Shown: piece by piece, positions 41,201 through 53,633 of the stretch
Numbering within the stretch: the stretch's first letter is position 1
Layout of the letters: each line of letters begins with the position of its first letter
NCBI GenBank assembly: GCA_047967505.1
Contig: CM106541.1
DNA from: Dipteris shenzhenensis
Taxonomy: Eukaryota; Polypodiophyta; Polypodiopsida; Gleicheniales
Strand: one strand, 5' to 3'
Length of the DNA stretch: 64,000 bases
The notes under the pieces: model-generated
What the model was told of the DNA's origin: nothing
Databases searched by the model: none
The model's input: only the letters and a program-made list of their open reading frames with translations
Position numbers and translations under genes: made by a program

Positions 41201-44200
41201 ATGGCCAACGGCTGTGACTCCTCCTTGAACCAATCCATTGCCTCCCAAAAAGTGAAGATGTTGTCCAAGATGCTGTGCTCCTAGACAAAACCCCGTCTGT
41301 GTGTCGTGGATGATGTCTGTAAGATGGGGCTGTAACCACAAGCTCAAGAACTTGGCGAGGATCTTGTAAGCAGTATCAAGCAGAGTGACCGGTCTCCATT
41401 GCCGGATGTCTGATCTATCTCCCCCTTTCGGGATCAAACAAATCCACCCCCTGCTCAAGGACTGAGGGAGGATGACCGTGTCGAAAATCTCCTGGCATGC
41501 TAGTCGGAAAGGGGTGGAGATAATCTTTCAGGAGTTCCGGAAGAAGGCCGGAGCCATCTTCGCCCATCTTCGCTAGGACACTTCTGGCTCAGTAGAGCCT
41601 TGAGGGCTTCCTAGAGCTCCTCATCCGTGAAAGGATCCTCTAGCCTGCTGCATAAATCCTGCAAGACTACTGCCAGAACGTGATAATACCAGTAGGAGTC
41701 ATCCTCGCCGTTTGAAAAAGTTCGCTATAAAAACCTGTGGTCAGGTCTAATATCTCCAGCGGGTCAGTGTGCATGATGCCCTGCGGATCCTGGAGACGCT
41801 GCAGTTGTGTGCCTGCGGAGCGGGGCCTAGTGGTCTGGAAGAACTGCTTCGTCATCCTGTCCCCCTGTTGTACCCATCGAATCTCCTTGTCCTGAAGTTC
41901 AAGGCAAGCGCTCTCGAGCCTGTCTCTAAGCCACTGAGAACCTGGGTCCTGCTCCTTGAGCCGCTCTATGGAGGTGAGGTCCCTCCTCAAATCCCACTCA
42001 CGATCGTGAAGCATCCTCCTTCGCCTAAGGGCGTGAGCATGTAGCTCCTCTGGATCGTATCGGCCACCCACGAGGCCCAACCCTCGCCCGGTGTCATCTC
42101 TGATTGCTCCCAAATCCCCACTATGACCTTCTGGATCTCCTGGTCCTGCAAGAGGTCCTCTAGGCTAATAGCTAGGTGGGAGGACTATACAACCAGCGAA
42201 TCCCTTGTGGAGTGAATATGTAGAAAACTCCTGCAAGCCAAGCCTTTCAGAAACGAGCGTGCCTCGCGACAGTCGTCCTAGAGCTTGGGGTCCGGCGCTC
42301 CCAGGTGGAGCGCAAGGTGTAGATGATATCCTCCCAGGTGAAGCGGAGGGTGTAGATGATATCTTGCCAGATGGTGACCAAGGTAGCGGAGGGTGGAACC
42401 AGATGCTCACCCATCACCAGACTACAATGAGCAACCCAGATGTTCCATGTTGTGATACTGGCTACTACTTCCCACACGCTATTCTCCGGAGGAGAATGAG
42501 GATCTGGGCTATCAGGAGGGACCGCCTCATGGAGCTCTATCCTTTGAATGCTCTAACCCTGTATCCGGTAAGTTGGAGAGACGTCAGCACTCTGGAACGC
42601 ATGTCCTCCCTCAATCAACCAAGCCACCATCTCCTAGGTGTAGTCCCTCTGAAGGCTTTGCATGCGGGTCATGATCTTGAGGGCTCCCATCTAGATCCTC
42701 ATTGCGCTGCGACGACGGCTCCAGAGGTAGTACGAGATCGTCTCCAACAAACTAGAAGAGTAGCAGTGACACTGTCCCTCCACCCGCATCTGCTCCAACC
42801 ACAGGCCTATGGGCAACCCTCCATGGGCGGACAGCCAAAAGAAGTAGGAGATCTTCCTCGGTCGCAAACTGGACTAGAGACGCGTCCAAAATATGGAACG
42901 CACCTCCTGGGGCACCTTCTGGGCTACCCAATGCCTCTCCCTCGAAGGTGTCCAAGTCGAAGAGTCCATCTAAATCCTCCTGCCAATCCGAGTGGTGTAC
43001 GAAAAGCAGGGCACCTCGTCCACCTGCTCGTCGGCAAGGCCGATCCTGGAGGGTCAGAACCACTCTCCTGGATCCCACTAGACCTCCCTCAGGGTTGTAC
43101 CTTCCCAAAGCTAGAGGCGCCATCTTGGGACATCCTGCTCTGGGATGCTAGGAGGATCAATATGCCACTCCTTCCCATATTGGTCCACCACTCTGATCAT
43201 CTGCCAATGAATCCCATCGAGACTCCCGTCCATCTCTCGGTCTCTCTCAGTGAGTGCCTGGAGTAGGCTGCTAGGCCCTACACGGAAGAAGCAAGGCTGC
43301 GTAAGAAGCAAGGTTGTGTGCTGCCTCGCTGAATCATGATCCTTAGGGGGACCCCAATTTGAGAAAACTGACCTAACCATCTGCTGTCCATTCACACGTG
43401 GAGTCCCTCCTGCTAAGACTCGGGGATGGCTAGGTCAATCTCCCTCATACGCTGCATTGTCCCTCGCATATGCACTATGGCTCCAAGCCTCGCCTCTGCC
43501 TCCATGGGTAATCTGCTCCATCTACCAAAGGAACAAGCCGGGCCACTGTTCCACTGTGCCCATCCAATGTGAGTCCGCTATTTGAGCATACGTCCATCTT
43601 GATCCTTGATCTCCGGATGCCAGATGAGGGGCTGGCGCTCGAACTCTTCTTTGCAACGGGGCTGATCCTGGATGAGGCCCCCTGCTAATCTCTGCTAGAC
43701 CCTATGGAGGCTCCTCATCATGGGGGAACCCTTTCCCATAAGGAGGGCCTCTGAGAAGATCCATTTGCGCATGGGGTGTTTCTGAGAAGCCCTCGCTACA
43801 AGAGGAGCTTCGAGGACTCTGTGCCAAGGGTTTGGCCGTGCACAACCAACATGTCCAAGAGGGCTGTGCTCTGCATCTTTGGATCTATGATGCCCAAGCC
43901 TCCCAATGCCTGCGACATGATCACCGTCTGCCAAGCGACCGAGCTCTAGTATTCCTCGTGTCGTCCGAACGTGCCTAGAAGAAATTTCGAACCAAACGTC
44001 GGAGCTGTCCAATGCACCCTATGTGAAAACACCGGCATGAGGCAATGTACCAGGCTGTGGTAAGAAGAATCTGGTTTACCACTAAGGCACGGCTACGGAG
44101 AGTTTGGCCGAGCTCCAGTAGAGAAGCTTGCGCCAAACACTCTCGAGGACCGAGGCAATCTACTGCTTTGCCGTAATATCAAAACCCACTTGGCATCCAA

Positions 44201-47200
44201 GGTATCTTGTTGTGTGGCCCCTCGGAATCCAAAGGCACTCCTCCATTCTCGAATCTCGTGTGTCTCCTTAGAGCATGTGAAGAAACCAATGGATTTTGTC
44301 CAATTGAGCCGTGCGCCCGAGGCCTTGCAGGAGATAGCCAAGGCTCCCTTGACTCTCTCAAGCTCGCTGTGGTGCCCTCTACATACAAGGGTGTGTCATC
44401 TGCAAACTCTGAGTCTAGCAGCTCCTCTTCCTGTCTGATTGGGAGTCTCAACCCTCTGAGGCCCGCTACTTGCGATCGCAAGTAGCAGCCCAATGCCTCT
44501 GCCACAAAAAGGAAAAGGAAATGAGCTAGGGAGCAGCACCGACAGACCAAGCTAGAGATGTCATGACAAGAGAAGTCACTAATTCGTGATTAGTAGACAT
44601 TAAAACATTATTATATATATATCACCAATGGTGTAACATGTATATATGGACACCAACCGATTTGTTATGGCAGTGGATCATCTGAGTAGATAGGACTAGT
44701 TGAGCTAGAGCCACTGCTTCAGATGGCATCAAATTTGGACATGTGATACTTATTCTACTAATAAAAATGTGCACACACGTGTCTAGGTCCTAGGGGCAAT
44801 AGGAAGGGAAGGGTGCATTAAGGTGCATTGAATGGTAGATGCATGGGTCATAGGATAAGGGTAGGTGTAAATGGGAAGATGGAACTTGAGTGATCTCAAG
44901 GGATATTAATGAAAGGGTATCGCCCTTTCATTGTGACCCTCACGTAGCATTCTCTATTCACCTTGCATTTATCCGCCATCTCTCACACACCTTGCATGTA
45001 GGTCGAAATAGAAAAAAGTACTCTCACGAGGGCGCTCTTCCCCATTGGAGGGCCAATCGGCATTCAAATTCCGCATGCATTGCACACATTTGCATTCTTG
45101 AGAAGGCTGGTTCTTTAGATTTGGTATCAGAGCTTCGATGATCCACTACCGGGATGAAAAGAGAAGGAGAAGAAGCGAGCACGAGAGAGGGCGCAAGCGT
45201 GCGAGACAGCAGCCAACGTGGAAGGGAGCCATACGAGAAGGTGGCGTACAGAGGAGACCAAACGGAAGGCATAGTGGGAGAGTGCCGCGGAAAGGCACGT
45301 GTGCGGAGAACCAGGCGGAAGGCAGTGTGTGTGAAACCATTGCACGGAACCCTGAAGAACTTTGCGTGAAAAAGGCCCTTGGCTGGAACCTGCGCGCGAA
45401 GACAGAGGGCTGCTGAACGCAGGAAAACAGGGCCGCGAGACTTCAAATTTTGGCCTGCTAAATGCAGGGAAAACATGGCCAACAGGCTTTGGAATTTGGA
45501 GGAAGGCTTGAATTTGGAACTCCTGAGGGAAGGGCTTTCTCTGATTTTTTTGGTCTTTGGATGAATAGACCCTTAAAACCCTTAAACCGTAAGGAAAAGA
45601 GAACCCCCCGTTCTCCCCAATGGGAAGTCGGATCGGAACAAGCTTTTAAGGGGGTGATCCACCCACCAAGTACCCCCTATAACGGTATCGAGAGCACCAA
45701 CCCGCTCAAAACAAGTAGCCCAAATGGAGTGTACCAGTTTACAGTATAAAAACAAGGAAGAAAGGCTAAAAGAGAAGGAAGAAGAGGTCATTTGAAGTGG
45801 GTTTTTCGACACAAGCGAAGTGGGAGTCGGATAAGTACCACCAACTCTACAACACTTGACTTTTGATGTAAAATAAACCTCTTTTCTGAAATTACAGCAA
45901 GTCATTTTCTCTCTTGTATTACTAAAAGGAAAGAATGGAAGGAGAAGGGATATTTAATAATGAACTTGTCCGTTTTCCTCCCTACCAGAAGGAGATAGGG
46001 AGAGAACACCATTACCTCCTCCTAAAGAGGATAATGTAGATGAGAGTTACACACATATTGAGTATGATAACCCACGTATAGAATTACCTTCATCTCTCCT
46101 TCAAGAATCTCTTGATAGGGAGTTTTTCTTCAGAAATGAAGGGAGAAACGAGTTCATCCAAGAGCAAGGCATTGAGTTTACGCCTTTAACTCAAAATCCC
46201 GTACACATGGATTATAACTGCAAGAGGGAGAGAGGAGTCTCCCCTTGATAAGCTGGTTTCTTAGCTTAGTCATATGATTGAACAATCCATTATGACAAAA
46301 TTAGGGACCAAGAGAGTGCTGAATTTTGGGAATGACGATTTAAGTACCCCCTCAAAGAGAGCTAAATTCCAACCCCGAGAGAGGATTGAATTCCCAAAGT
46401 ATGATGGAGCAAGAGAGGCGGATAAAATCCTCAATTGGATTTGCCATTTTGAGCTATATTTTGCCCATCAAGATAAGACCGATCATGAGAAACTTGCTCT
46501 TGCCACACTGCATCTACAGAAGGATGCTTTGATGTGGTGGTCCTTATTACAAACCAGAAAAGAGCCTATTCTTCAATGTTCCAAATTTGTAGATGCTTAA
46601 GGCCACTTTCATGCCTCGGACCTCCAAGGCATGAAGAAGAATTAACCTTCCACTGGGAAAGGTTCATGCAATTCGATAACGAGAGTAATGCTGAATTTAC
46701 AGCTAGGTTCTGGGAACTCTTTTTAGAGTTATCTGAGAAGAGCGAGGATGATAGAAGGAAGAAGTATTTAGCAGCCCTAACCTCGAAAGTGAGGTATGAG
46801 GTTGAAATGTTCAATCCAACCACCTTAAAAGACCTCACTAAATTGGCTGAGATTGATGAGAGGAAATTGAATCCTCTTAAACCCTTCAACAAAGGAAAGG
46901 AGAAAGCTATTGTACAAAAACAACCAATCACGTCCTGGATGGATACCATTTTCTTCCACTGACGATGAGAAGAAAAAGCTAATTAAGGAGGGTAAATGTT
47001 TCGGATGTAAGAAACATAAGCCAGGGCATTCATTGTGAGAATGGGAGAGAGAGAGCAAAGGTGAGAACAAGAGCAGGAGAGTGTGAGAGCTGAAAATGTA
47101 GTTGCAATGAGATGAGAGTGTTACAACTGAATGGAGTGATGGGTTTTGTCTAAGTGACAAAACCTTATCACTTCACTAACCATAGTTAGTGAACTAACTG

Positions 47201-50200
47201 TGGTTAGGGGGAAAAACCGCTAAGTGAGGGAAAAGTGCCCCTAACCTACTTATTACATTACATTGGTCACTACTAAATTATAGCAATAATTCTAACCCCC
47301 TGCAGTGCCAATGTCATGTACAAGGAAATGATCGATCACCACAAGGAGATAAGTTCAGGGCACTGTGAAATGCCTCAAACTTTTCACGTGGAAGTGCTTT
47401 GGTGAAAATGTCTGCAACATTGTCATGTGTTGACACATAGATCATGCTGATCTCTCCTGCATGCAACTTCTCTCTGACGTAGTGATAGTGAACCTCAATG
47501 TGCTTCGTGCGAGCATGAAACACAGGATTCTTTGCCATGCAATAGCACTCTGACTATCAGTGAGAATTGGAGAAGGACCCTCCAGTGAAAGATGAAGATC
47601 AGCAAATAAACGACGCAGCCAAACACATTCAACTGTCGCTGTGAAAGCTGCCCTGTACTCAGCTTTACATGAAGAGGTAGCCACTGTAGATTGTTTCTTG
47701 CTCAACCAAGAAATACAAGCTTTCCCCAGAAAGAAACAATTGCCACTTGTGGACTGCCTAGTGTCATAATCTCCAGCCCAATCTGAGTCACTGTAGGCAT
47801 GCATCTGCAAGTCACCCCCGCTGGGAAACATCAAGCCAAAAGACTTGGTACCTTGCAAATAACAGAAGATGCGTTTTACAGCCTGCCAATGCATAGTCTT
47901 TGGGCTGTGCATATATCTGCTCACCTGAGAAACCGCAAACTGAATGTCAGGTCGTGTATTGCAGAGATAAATGAGGCATCCAACAGCCTGACTGTAGAGT
48001 GTGACATCAAATGATTCACCTGCTTCATGCATTGTAAGCTTTAGCCCCGGCTTCATGGGAGTAGCTATGGGCTTACAATCCTGCATGTTGAATTTGTCCA
48101 AGAGTTTTTGCACATACTTGGATTGAGACATATCGATGCCACTTTGCTCTTGAGTGAACTGGATCCCCAAATAAAAGTGTAGCAGCCCCAAATCTGACAT
48201 GTCAAAAGTGGTATGCAATTCAGCTTTAAAATCTGCAATATTATCTTTATTTGACCCTGTGAGCAGTAAGTCATCTACATAAAGAATGATGACTAAAATA
48301 TCCCCCCCATCCTTCTTGATGTAGAGGGTGCTTTCAGTTGGATTGTTGTGCAGCCATGACTGAAAGAGTCAGGAGATGTAAAACAATAGGGCGACACATT
48401 TATGTGGATGTTCTCATGTGAGAAACTCTCCATGCACACACACACACACACACACACAGAGGTGTATTAATGTGTTCAAGACAGGCCTATGAGACAAAGT
48501 ACAATCAGCAAGATAGCTTGTCCAAGCCGCCATGGGCTAAAGCAAAGGGCTCACTAAGGCCCTTGCTGAGTGAGAGAGAGAAAGAACGAAAGAAAGAAAG
48601 ATATATTAATGTCTACAGGAGGCCGCCATGGGCTAAAGCAAAGGGCTCACTAAGGCCCTTGCTGAGTGAGAGAGAGAAAGAACGAAAGAAAGAAAGATAT
48701 ATTAATGTCTACAGGAGGCCTTGCAGGCCTATGGAACCTATGAGACAAAGTATGGAATCAAGTAACTCATACAGACCACTGTGGGCTAGGCCAAAGGGCT
48801 CATTAAGGCCCTTACCGAGTACTAAAATGCTATACTAGTACAAAATAGCAAAAAGTAGCAAAATTTTATGTAGATGACATGCTGCTTGCTGCTCACAGGG
48901 TCAAATGAGGATATAATTGCAGATTTCAAAGCTGAGTTGAAAGCTGAATTTGACATGACTGATTTGGGCATGTTAAATTTTTATTTGGGGATCCAGTTTA
49001 TACAAGACAAGCGTGGCATCGTTATGTCTCAATCCAAGTATGTGCAGAAACTCTTGGATAGGTTCAACATGCATGATTGTAAGCCTATAGCCACTCCCAT
49101 GGAGCTGGGGCTGAAGCTTACTATGTATGATGCAGGTGAATCAGTGGATGTCACACTTTACAGCCAGGCTGTTGGATGCCTCATCTACTTTTTTCTTTTT
49201 TTTTTGAATCAGTGGATGTCACACTTTATAGCCAGGCTGTTGGATGCCTCATCTACTTACATGGCCCGATATTCAGTATGCAGTATCTCAAGTGAGTAGA
49301 TATATGTATCTCTTCATGCTCAGAATCCTCTTCTGAATACCTAGCTGCTGAAATCTCTTTATAGTAACCTGCTGAATAAGTTGAAACATATTCTCAACAA
49401 ACTAGTCAGTATTCAAAAGAAATTCTCTCATCCCAAATGTGTTATTAAACTAGGTAGACCTTGGCTATATATGATTTTGCGTTGAAGAGCTTAATAATCA
49501 TTAGAAACTATAGATCATCAATCTCTCATTTCTTTTCAACTCTTCTATTTCAGCCATGTTCATCCTATAAGGCGTTGTACATGGGGGGGAAATTTCTTTA
49601 TTCTCTGTCCATACTCTACAATGAATATGCCTACTCTCTATTCAATGAATGGATAGCATTTACTCTTGGTTCTATGTTCACTGTAGAGTCTTTAATGAGC
49701 AGGTAGAAGCCTCACCCTCCTGCTTGGATGCTTTGCCTTTCCCTTTTACAGAATTGGTTTTGGCAATTTTGGCTAATAGAGTTGAATGTTAGAATTATTG
49801 CTATAATTTAGCAGTGACCAATGTAATGTAATAAGTAGGTTAGGGGCACTTTTCCCTCACTTAGAGGTTTTTCCCCCTAACCACAGTTAGTTCACTAGCT
49901 ATGGTTAGTGAAGTGATAAGGTTTTGTCACTTAGACAAAACCCATCACTCCATTCAATTGTAACACTCTCATCTCATTGCAACTACGTTTTCAGCTCTCA
50001 CACTCTCCTGCTCTTGTTCTCACCTTTGCTCTCTCTCTCCCATTCTCACATTTGGTATCAGAGCAGGTTGACCTTGCTCTTTGCTTCCTGCCTCCAGCTC
50101 CAGCTCGCAAGCTCCATCTGTTCACCATCCATGCAATTCGTACGGACTGATTCCGTACAGTTCAGTACTGTACATGCGCTGCCTTCCGTACAGCCCCATC

Positions 50201-53200
50201 GCCATTGCTGATGTACCAGCTCGTCGCCCGTACAACTGTACGGTTTGCCGTACAATCCGTACAGCTCCTGCACCTGATTTCGTACAGCATGTACTGCACC
50301 TGCGTCACCAACCGTACACCTGCAGTTCGTCCGTACATCCCGTCCGTGTGGCGCCGTACAATCTCCGTACGACCGTACAGTCCAGTCGCAGATACCGTAC
50401 CAGCTTCAATCGCCATCCGTACAATAGGCGTCAACGTACAGCTATACAATTGCCTATCAGTCCTCCGTACATCGCTAGGCGCTGCTTGTCGCACAGTATG
50501 TACGGTTGTTCATACATTGTACGAACAAGCACCCGTACATTTGCAGCTCTGCACCAATCGTTTTCTTTGCAGGGCCTTCTTTAGCAGAGGATTCTTTGCA
50601 AGAGCCACTTTGCAGGTGGAGTTTGCACTTTGCATTTTGTGGATTGGACAAGTATTGCAGGCAGATTGCAAATTGGCCAAGAAATCGGGGCTTTTGCAGG
50701 AGATTAGCTTTTTGGGTGAAATTTGGCTCAATTTCAACAACAAATTTGGGGCTTTTGTTCAGAAATTGCAGATTTGGGACTTTTAGTAAATTTGCTCCTT
50801 TTTTGTTGCAATTTCAAGCCACAAATTGGGGCTTTTGTGTTCGGAGAGCAATTTGATAGATTTCAGTTCACACTACCTTTCTGTGAGTGTTTTGAAGCAC
50901 TCTTGGCAGGTTTTGGGAGAGATTGAATGCTCTGGCAGATTTCTGACAGAGACATTACAGAGATTTAAGTTGCATTTTTAGCCAGTGTTTGGCTGTGTTT
51001 TTTTTGGATTTGTGCACTCCATTCCCAGCAAGGGAATTCAGATTTGCATTTGCTGTATTTTCTTTCTCAAACATGGCCCAGCAAAATCAGAATGATTTCG
51101 GTTTCAGTGGTCTCTCACAAGAGGATAAGCTGGATGGTACCAACTACTCCCTCTGGAGTTTTATGGTACGCAATATTCTGATTTCTCGTAATTTATGGGA
51201 CAATGTAAGTGGGGATGAGTTCCGGCCAGCAAATGTGGCACCTAATACCCCTCCTCAACAAGGAGGAGGCAGAGGTCGTGCACAGGGTACAGCTGCAGCA
51301 CAAGTTATTGGTGCAGTTATACCTACCACTCCAGAGCAGAAGAGATGGGATTCACGTGATGCTTTAGCTTTGTCGTGTATTTCTCTTTCAATGAAAAGAT
51401 TCATCATTCCGCATATCCGGTCGTGTAAGACCTCAAAGGCAGCATGGGATATTTTGGAGAGCATGTGTGCAGCTCAGAATGAGGCTAGGGTGTCTTTTTT
51501 TAAAAGAGAATTGTCTCATACACATATGGAAGAGGGTGACTCCATGTCAGTGCACCTCACAAAGCTACACGATTTACGAGAGCAGTTGTTGAATATTGAT
51601 GAGATCATTCTTGATTTAGAGATGATTACCACTACTCTGAATTCTCTTCCTGAGTCTTATCTCAGCTTTCATACCTCGCTGAATTTGTCGTTGAGGGGGG
51701 GTGCAAATCCTCTCACTTTTCACGAGTTGATAGGACTTCTGCTGCAGGAAGAGCAGACCAGGAAAAACATGGCTTCATGAGCAGGTGAACATGCCATGCT
51801 CTCAAAATTCAAGCCTAAAGTAAAGGGACAGGCAAAGACTTCAGCAAATCAGCCTTCCAGTGGTTCAGGACAGCCTTCTCAAAAGGCTAAGGGTGATGCA
51901 GGTAAGCCCAAGAAGAAGGGAATATGTCATTACTGCGAAAAGCCAGGTCACTACATCGGAGAATGCAAGAAAAGGCTTGCAAAAGAAAAGAAAAACAGCT
52001 CCGGTATGGCTGTCTCAGATTCAGCTCCTCATGCATCTGACAATGAGCAAGCTACAGCCAACTTTGTGGAGCACGACTATGCCTTCTTGTCTTGCATTTC
52101 AGACTCTCAGTTGGCTGCTCGGGATAGTACAGCCACTTGTAATGATGACACTTATGCTTTTCTGACATGCAGTTATGATTCTTCCAAGGATGCATCAACT
52201 TTCAGTGTCAATGAGACACATAATACATGGTATTTTGACAACAGTGCCTCAAAGCATTTCACTTCCAGGAAGTGTCTCTTCACATCTCTGCATCCACCAC
52301 CCGTTGGTAAAAAGGTCACATGTGCCAACAACTCCTCCTATTCAGTTCGTGGTACAAGAGAAGTTGAACTTACAGCCATTGATGGCTCAACATTCAAAAT
52401 TTCTGATGTCTTGTATGTGCCTAGTATCACAAAAAATCTACTTTCAGTGTCCACTCTTAACAGAGCTGGATTTCACGTCATTTTTGAAGATGACAAGTGT
52501 GCAATCCATGATAGAGAGCATGACTATGCCTTGAGATTGTCTCGCACTTTGTTGCGTGGTCTTTTTCAGCTTGACATGTATGAGAAAAGACCAGCACATG
52601 CTCTTGCAGTTTCCACTCCTACTACGGCTATGCACAATGCGGAGTTATGGCACGCGAGATATGGACACATGCATTATGGCAGCTTGATGACGCTTCAAAA
52701 ACATGCCATGGTTGATGCATTGCCTCCTCTTGAAACACCTCCTCCACATGCCTGTGAAGGGTGCATTCTTGGTAAAATGCACAGATCTCCTTTTAAGAAG
52801 GATGGATCAGTTAAAGCTGTTCGAAAATTACAGCTTATCCATAGTGATGTCTGTTGCTGGAGAGTTACGTAGTAGCTGTGTTGAGTGAATTCTGTTTATA
52901 AAGATGAGGCATCATTGTCTTGGTTCTTAATGGTCACCTGTCTTCAAATGCTTCTTTATTTTTGTTTAGTCACCTTCTTCCTTTCTTCTTTATTTCTTGT
53001 TTTCTTTCTCTTTTGTTTTTTTTGGGGTTTTTTTTGGACGTATTTTAGTAAGCACTAGGTAAACACTGGGTTGCAAGCAACTGCCAAAGCACTATGGCTG
53101 TCAATGTAAATGGTAGTAGAAGTTGGCTGGCTGATGTCAAGATCTGCTAGCAACTTGCGGAACTAGACACACTCTGCTGTATCTGTGAAAGATGCCCTAT

Positions 53201-53575
53201 ACTCAGCTTCACAACTGGAAGTGCTTCTTGCTAAACCATGAGATGCATGAAGATCCAAGCATGAACAGTGCCACTGTGGGACACTCTAGTGTCATAACAT
53301 GGCTACCTTGCAAAGTCTGGCCACATGTTGTCTATGTGCTTCCAAGCAGCACAATTTGTAGTGAAACCGAGGATAGCTGCTTATGCTTGGGCACTGATGA
53401 CGACATAAGTGTTGCTTTGCTTGCTAAGTATGTCTTCCTTTTGTTTTTCATTGAAGTTTTTGTTTACCTCTATTTTTTCTTCTCTTTTCGTTTTCTCTTT
53501 TATTTTCTGCATAGATTTTTGGTCTTTAGAACAACAAAAAATCTAAATTTGTACGATTGGACATATTCTAGTCTT

Positions 53576-53633
<58 letters not shown>

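Larger units (their letters stand above)
44559..47033 (+). mobile_element. LTR retrotransposon (Gypsy-like gag), cut by a Copia LTR
   Basis: A 5' LTR (44559 to about 45118), a Met primer site, a leader and a Gag that stops inside its zinc knuckle at 47033 where a reverse-strand Copia LTR begins. It is inserted in LINE D copy 2, so insertion order is LINE D, then this element, then Copia. No pol or 3' LTR of it is seen elsewhere in the window. Confidence 0.8.
47034..48390 (-). mobile_element. Copia fragment, reverse strand: 3' LTR, RNase H and part of RT
   Basis: Reading leftward on the reverse strand: RT active site [13 protein letters not shown] (about 48280), then thumb, RNase H and the LTR. 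The LTR is the inverted counterpart of the one at 49787-50050. The fragment stops near 48390 in the RT palm. Upstream gag, protease and integrase are absent on this strand. Confidence 0.87.
49787..52890 (+). mobile_element. Copia element 5' half: LTR, leader, gag, protease, start of integrase
   Basis: A 264-bp LTR, Met primer site, an unusually long leader of about 1 kb with a GTAC-dense part, then one frame covering Gag, zinc knuckle, protease and the integrase zinc domain. It ends abruptly at the first integrase motif (LQLIHSDVC) at about 52850. No 3' LTR follows. Its missing half corresponds to what is present on the opposite strand at 47034-48390. Confidence 0.9.

Noticed and set aside
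42205-43266. 353-codon + strand ORF, the longest open frame in the window
   Set aside because: It is antisense to LINE D copy 2, whose reverse-strand peptides match copy 1. The + strand product is Leu/Pro/His-rich with no motif.
45138-45416. Arg-rich 92-codon ORF as a possible basic regulatory protein
   Set aside because: Sits in the leader of an LTR element just after the primer site; several overlapping frames look equally basic because the DNA is purine-rich.
48470-48838. 122-codon ORF with an internal 32-residue protein repeat
   Set aside because: The repeat is the 96-bp DNA duplication inside a non-coding dispersed repeat; composition follows GAAAGAAAG simple sequence.
50205-50786. 193-codon ORF in the Copia leader
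   Set aside because: Built from GTAC repeats and untranslated leader; the true Gag start at 51073 is in another frame position with family motifs.
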